A stretch of DNA of 64,000 nucleotides from Variovorax paradoxus (GTDB taxonomy: Bacteria > Pseudomonadota > Gammaproteobacteria > Burkholderiales > Burkholderiaceae_C), in contig CP063166.1 in assembly GCA_016806145.1 (NCBI GenBank), forward strand, positions 4,340,001-4,404,000, given 5' to 3'. Positions 61,554 through 64,000 of this stretch are shown here, one piece after another. Positions within the stretch are counted from its first letter, which is position 1, and each line of letters opens with the position of its first letter. The translations under genes and the position numbers were made by a program. The notes under the pieces are model-generated. The model had not been told where the DNA came from. It ran no database searches and saw only the letters and a program-made list of their open reading frames with translations.

Positions 61554-61952
61554 TCAGCCCTCGTTCAACCCGGTTCGACCGACGATTGCGCGCAGCCGGC
61601 CGCGCAACTGCTGGTCCGGCATGTCCGCGATGTTGAAAGGCTTTCCGTCCCAAACGATTCTGTCGGTCATGAGCAGGCCCGGGGGATCATCCGATCCGAC
61701 GAGAGACAAGCGCTCGGCCACCCCCGCGCGAACCCAGAATGTGTAATCCGATTCCGATCGGACGCCGTCGGCGATGTACGGCTCGTTTGCCTTGGCGCCA
61801 TCCACCCGCGCCCAATACTCTGCCGTTGGCGAAGGCCCAAGCCTTACCCACGAGATGGTCGTGCCGCCGGTTCCGGTCGGCACCTCTACCCGGCGCTCGA
61901 ACGCGATGCGTTGATCCAGCGCCCTCGCATCGACGTTGCTGCGGATGCTCAT
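61554..61952 (-). CDS. Phage head closure/head-tail adaptor protein (SPP1 gp16-like)
   Basis: This 132-residue protein belongs to the SPP1 gp16-like head-completion family. It contains LDQRIAFERRVEVPTGTGGT and EYWARVDGAKANEPYIADGV, and ends with the DRIVWDGKPFNIADMPDQQL pattern, all typical. It closes the DNA channel below the connector. It sits 2 bp after the connector gene. Confidence 0.88.
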   Translation of the reverse strand: MSIRSNVDARALDQRIAFERRVEVPTGTGGTTISWVRLGPSPTAEYWARVDGAKANEPYIADGVRSESDYTFWVRAGVAERLSLVGSDDPPGLLMTDRIVWDGKPFNIADMPDQQLRGRLRAIVGRTGLNEG

Positions 61953-61954
61953 GG

Positions 61955-62623
61955 TCAGAACGTGTTGATGCGGTAGCTGGACAACAGCGCGTCGCGCGCG
62001 TTCTCGAGCGCCTTGCGCTTGTCTGGCGTGAGCTCGTCGTACTGCAGTTGCACCGCCAGCAGGATCGCCTGCTTGATGCTGGCCGGCACGTTGGCGCGGT
62101 AGTCGATGGCGACGGGCGGATCGGCGTCGGGATCGGCGGGCTTCGGCGTATAGCCGGCGACGTACTCCACCCGGATCGCATCTTCGCGGAGGTAAATCGA
62201 TGGAATGCTGTAACCGGACGCGAACCGCAGCCGCGGCACCAGATCGGCCGTCACGAAGAAGTCGGCCGGCGCCACGGTCTGCAGCACATTGGCATCGTCG
62301 TAGTAGCTCAACGACACCATTTCGATGAAGGGAGGCCGGAGCAACTCGATGTCACCCCACGCCATGCACCCGCCGCCAACAAGCCAATCCCAGCCGCGGC
62401 GCTCGCCGCGGCGCCGGGCCGGTCCGCGCGTCATGCGCAGCGTCTGCTGCACGAATGCGCGGCGAGTGATCTGCTCGCATTGTTCGCGAGCGCTGACTAT
62501 CTGCGCCCGGACTGCCGCAGTGTCCGGGTTGTCCTCCGTCGGATCATCCAGGCGCAGATGCACGAATGCCTCTTCGATCGTCACCGGCTCGACCGGCGGG
62601 GGCGTGACGATGACGATGTTCAA
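61955..62623 (-). CDS. Phage head-tail connector protein (gp6-like)
   Basis: This 222-residue protein of the gp6-like connector family begins MNIVIVTPPPVEPVTIEEAF and contains HLRLDDPTEDNPDTAAVRAQ, SAREQCEQITRRAFVQQTLR, and VEYVAGYTPKPADPDADPPV with the C-terminal PASIKQAILLAVQLQYDELT. It forms a ring under the portal. A glycine/tryptophan insert (RGWDWLVGGGCMAWGDI) is unusual relative to the short HK97 gp6. Confidence 0.88.
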   Translation of the reverse strand: MNIVIVTPPPVEPVTIEEAFVHLRLDDPTEDNPDTAAVRAQIVSAREQCEQITRRAFVQQTLRMTRGPARRRGERRGWDWLVGGGCMAWGDIELLRPPFIEMVSLSYYDDANVLQTVAPADFFVTADLVPRLRFASGYSIPSIYLREDAIRVEYVAGYTPKPADPDADPPVAIDYRANVPASIKQAILLAVQLQYDELTPDKRKALENARDALLSSYRINTF

Positions 62624-62627
62624 GGTC

Positions 62628-62921
62628 TTACTCCGCTTCGTCGAGCAGCTTGGCCAAATCGGCCTTCAGCGTGACGCCTTCGGGGATCTCGATCTTCTTG
62701 GCCTCGAGCGCCTCCTTGATCTGCGCCACGGTCAGGCCATCGGACGGCTTCCCGCTGTCTTCCGGCTCTTCGTCGCCAGTCTCTTCGAGGTTTGCAAGCT
62801 CGGCCTTGCGACGCTTCAGCCAGTGATCGGCCGAAGCATCCTCGAGGTTGTACGTCTGACCGGCCTTGAGGGCCTCGCCGTTGCCTCCGACTTCGTCGGT
62901 CAGCATGCGAATGGCCTTCAT
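62628..62921 (-). CDS. Small phage protein with SAP-like C-terminus
   Basis: This 97-residue protein begins MKAIRMLTDEVGGNGEALKA and has an acidic middle (LEETGDEEPEDSGKPSDG). The C-terminal 35 residues (LTVAQIKEALEAKKIEIPEG and LKADLAKLLDEAE) look like the helix-turn-helix of a SAP/HeH domain often found in phage head proteins. It lies between the connector gene and a small head protein gene, 4 bp from the former. The function is unknown. Confidence 0.72.
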   Translation of the reverse strand: MKAIRMLTDEVGGNGEALKAGQTYNLEDASADHWLKRRKAELANLEETGDEEPEDSGKPSDGLTVAQIKEALEAKKIEIPEGVTLKADLAKLLDEAE

Positions 62922-62923
62922 GA

Positions 62924-63373
62924 TCAGTTCGACACCACTTGCACCACCGACGCCGGATCGTTGTCCGTCGCCGGCGCGTGCTTGGGATCGACGCCGAGCA
63001 CCACCGCGCCGGCGTCGCTGGTGGCCGTGCCCACGGTCAGCACCAGGCGCACGAAGCGCTTGGTGCGATCGGTCAGCCGATTGACGTCGAGGTTCATGAC
63101 AGCCTGCTTGTTGTCGCCCGAGGCCTTCACGATCTGGGTGAGCTGCCCTTGCGTGACGTCTGCGGCACCGGTGCCACTCGCGTCGGTGGCTTGCTGCCAT
63201 TTCGCATCGACGGTGGCCGAGGCGCCCAGCGTGCCAGTAGAGATGACGGCCATCAGGCGCGAATACATGGCCGTGTCGATCCAGCCGGAATTTCCTGCGC
63301 CCGCGGCGCGAGCACCGGGAGTCACGACGGCAGCGACGGCGAGGCGTTCGCTGGGGAGAGAGTTGGGACCCAT
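62924..63373 (-). CDS. Putative phage head-associated protein
   Basis: This 149-residue protein begins MGPNSLPSERLAVAAVVTPG and contains SGWIDTAMYSRLMAVISTGT and RFVRLVLTVGTATSDAGAVV. It has a beta-rich, alanine-rich composition and no recognised motif. Position directly after the major capsid gene suggests a head decoration or fibre-like protein. It starts 51 bp past the capsid stop, after a terminator. Confidence 0.68.
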   Translation of the reverse strand: MGPNSLPSERLAVAAVVTPGARAAGAGNSGWIDTAMYSRLMAVISTGTLGASATVDAKWQQATDASGTGAADVTQGQLTQIVKASGDNKQAVMNLDVNRLTDRTKRFVRLVLTVGTATSDAGAVVLGVDPKHAPATDNDPASVVQVVSN

Positions 63374-63397
63374 GATGTTTTCCTCAGAGGAGTTGGG

Positions 63398-63419
63398 AAA
63401 GACGGGGCCGAAGCCCCAT
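63398..63419 (-). terminator. Intrinsic terminator after the major capsid gene
   Basis: On the minus strand ATGGGGCTTCGGCCCCGT forms a GGGGC/GCCCC stem with a TTCG tetraloop, followed by CTTTCCC. It lies a few bases past the capsid stop. A hairpin at this place in phages often limits read-through so that capsid protein is made in excess. Confidence 0.72.
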
Positions 63420-63424
63420 CAGGA

Positions 63425-64000
63425 TCAGGCGCGAGCGCCCAGGGCGGCGAAGAAGCCGCGGCTTGCCGCGCCGGCCTGGTACGGCGCGACGGGAGCGTTC
63501 CACCACGGCTGGCCACCGACGCGCAGCACGAAGCGGAACGCGGTGATGTCGTAATCGAACCAGACGTGGATGGACACGTCCGATTTCACGCCGCCGGCCT
63601 TCACGCCCGACAGGTAGTTCGACAGGTCGCCGAAGACGATGTCGCCTTCGTCGCCCAGGGCCGGCATGGCTTCCGAGTAGGCGATCGGACGGCCGAACAG
63701 CGTGCCGTAGGGGGCCGCCGAGAGGCCGCCGGGCGGCAGGTACACGGGGACCGCGGTGCCGGTGCCGGGGAAGGACATCCCCATCAGCTGGCCTTCGACG
63801 TCGGCGTTCATCAGCCACCGCGCGTTGCGACGAGCCATCGGCGTCAGAGCGGTCCACATCTTGGTCAGGTTGGCGAAAACGACGGTGTCCGCCGACTGGC
63901 CGCTTTCCTTGGCGACGATCACCGTGCCCGGCGATTTCAGGATGCCCAGGGGCATGCCGACGCCGGTGCCGTTGATGATGGCATCGTTCACCTTGAAGAC
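63425..64000 (-). CDS. HK97-type major capsid protein, C-terminal part (runs off the right edge)
   Basis: At least 191 residues are in the window, ending at the stop at 63425; the N-terminal part lies to the right. The segment carries INGTGVGMPLGILKSPGTV and the HK97-fold patterns MTALTPMARRNARWLMNAD-like, GTLFGRPIAYSEAMPALGDE and GDIVFGDLSNYLSGVKAGGV. It forms the icosahedral shell. A protease and scaffold or delta domain would be encoded upstream of it, outside the window. Confidence 0.9.
   Translation of the reverse strand, partial: VFKVNDAIINGTGVGMPLGILKSPGTVIVAKESGQSADTVVFANLTKMWTALTPMARRNARWLMNADVEGQLMGMSFPGTGTAVPVYLPPGGLSAAPYGTLFGRPIAYSEAMPALGDEGDIVFGDLSNYLSGVKAGGVKSDVSIHVWFDYDITAFRFVLRVGGQPWWNAPVAPYQAGAASRGFFAALGARA

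Larger units (their letters stand above)
46560..64000. mobile_element. Siphovirus-type prophage (left end and late half; continues past the right edge)
   Basis: The block starts at the comEC junction (46560-46575) and contains an integrase, a lysis cassette and tail, connector and capsid genes. Apart from the integrase, all genes run on the minus strand in the usual late order when read from the right edge. Codon use and GC (somewhat lower than the host genes) differ from the flanking chromosome. The terminase, portal, replication and repressor genes and the right attachment site are not in the window. The lambda/HK97-like layout (G/GT chaperones, tape measure, TipJ) points to a long-tailed phage. 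Confidence 0.93.

Overview
The window reads as chromosome from a high-GC betaproteobacterium, most likely Comamonadaceae (Burkholderiales) and close to Variovorax. The grounds are the very high GC, the Gram-negative cell-envelope genes, a cydDCAB operon, a glpSTPQUV-type glycerol ABC importer and families of long palindromic intergenic repeats. This placement is inference from gene content; no 16S gene is present.

Positions 1-13800 are housekeeping metabolism on the minus strand: cytochrome bd oxidase and its CydDC exporter, an acyltransferase-3 membrane protein, a nitronate monooxygenase-like flavoprotein, an acyl-CoA dehydrogenase with its electron acceptor ETF (etfBA), an MscS channel and a histone-deacetylase-like hydrolase. 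From 13858 on the plus strand come a MoxR ATPase, a DUF58 protein and a TgpA-type transglutaminase. This normally contiguous trio is split by a 1.8 kb island made of a large inverted repeat (arms of about 335 bp) with a frameshifted IS30 element inserted in one arm. MltB and an HD-domain hydrolase follow.

Positions 21718-29208 (minus strand) hold a compact nine-gene biosynthetic operon: a DarA-like flavodoxin, a KAS III-like ketosynthase, a small unknown protein, a BtrH-like cysteine acyltransferase or peptidase, an ABC-2 exporter pair, an acyl carrier protein, an atypical KAS II-like ketosynthase lacking the first active-site histidine, and a half-length ketosynthase relative. It resembles dialkylresorcinol clusters but with acyl-transfer and export parts added, and is the best candidate here for an undescribed product pathway. 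Positions 29419-39703 are a complete glycerol module: glpD-S-T-P-Q-U-V on the minus strand, divergent from glpR-glpK. Positions 39720-46126 hold envelope and accessory genes: an SH3 protein, a lipoprotein, an EptA-like transferase, an alpha-E/ATP-grasp pair and an enoyl-CoA hydratase.

From about 46570 to the right edge lies a siphovirus-type prophage that has inserted into comEC; only the C-terminal comEC remnant remains at 46273-46569. An integrase next to the junction converges on a late operon read from the right edge: capsid, head-tail connectors, tail tube, G/GT chaperones with a GGGAAAC slippery site, tape measure, tail-tip proteins, a tail protein with an SGNH-esterase-like end, and a lysis cassette (holin, GH19 endolysin, a 22-residue zinc-knuckle ORF, and Rz with Rz1 nested inside it). 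Early and regulatory phage genes, and the rest of comEC, lie beyond the window.
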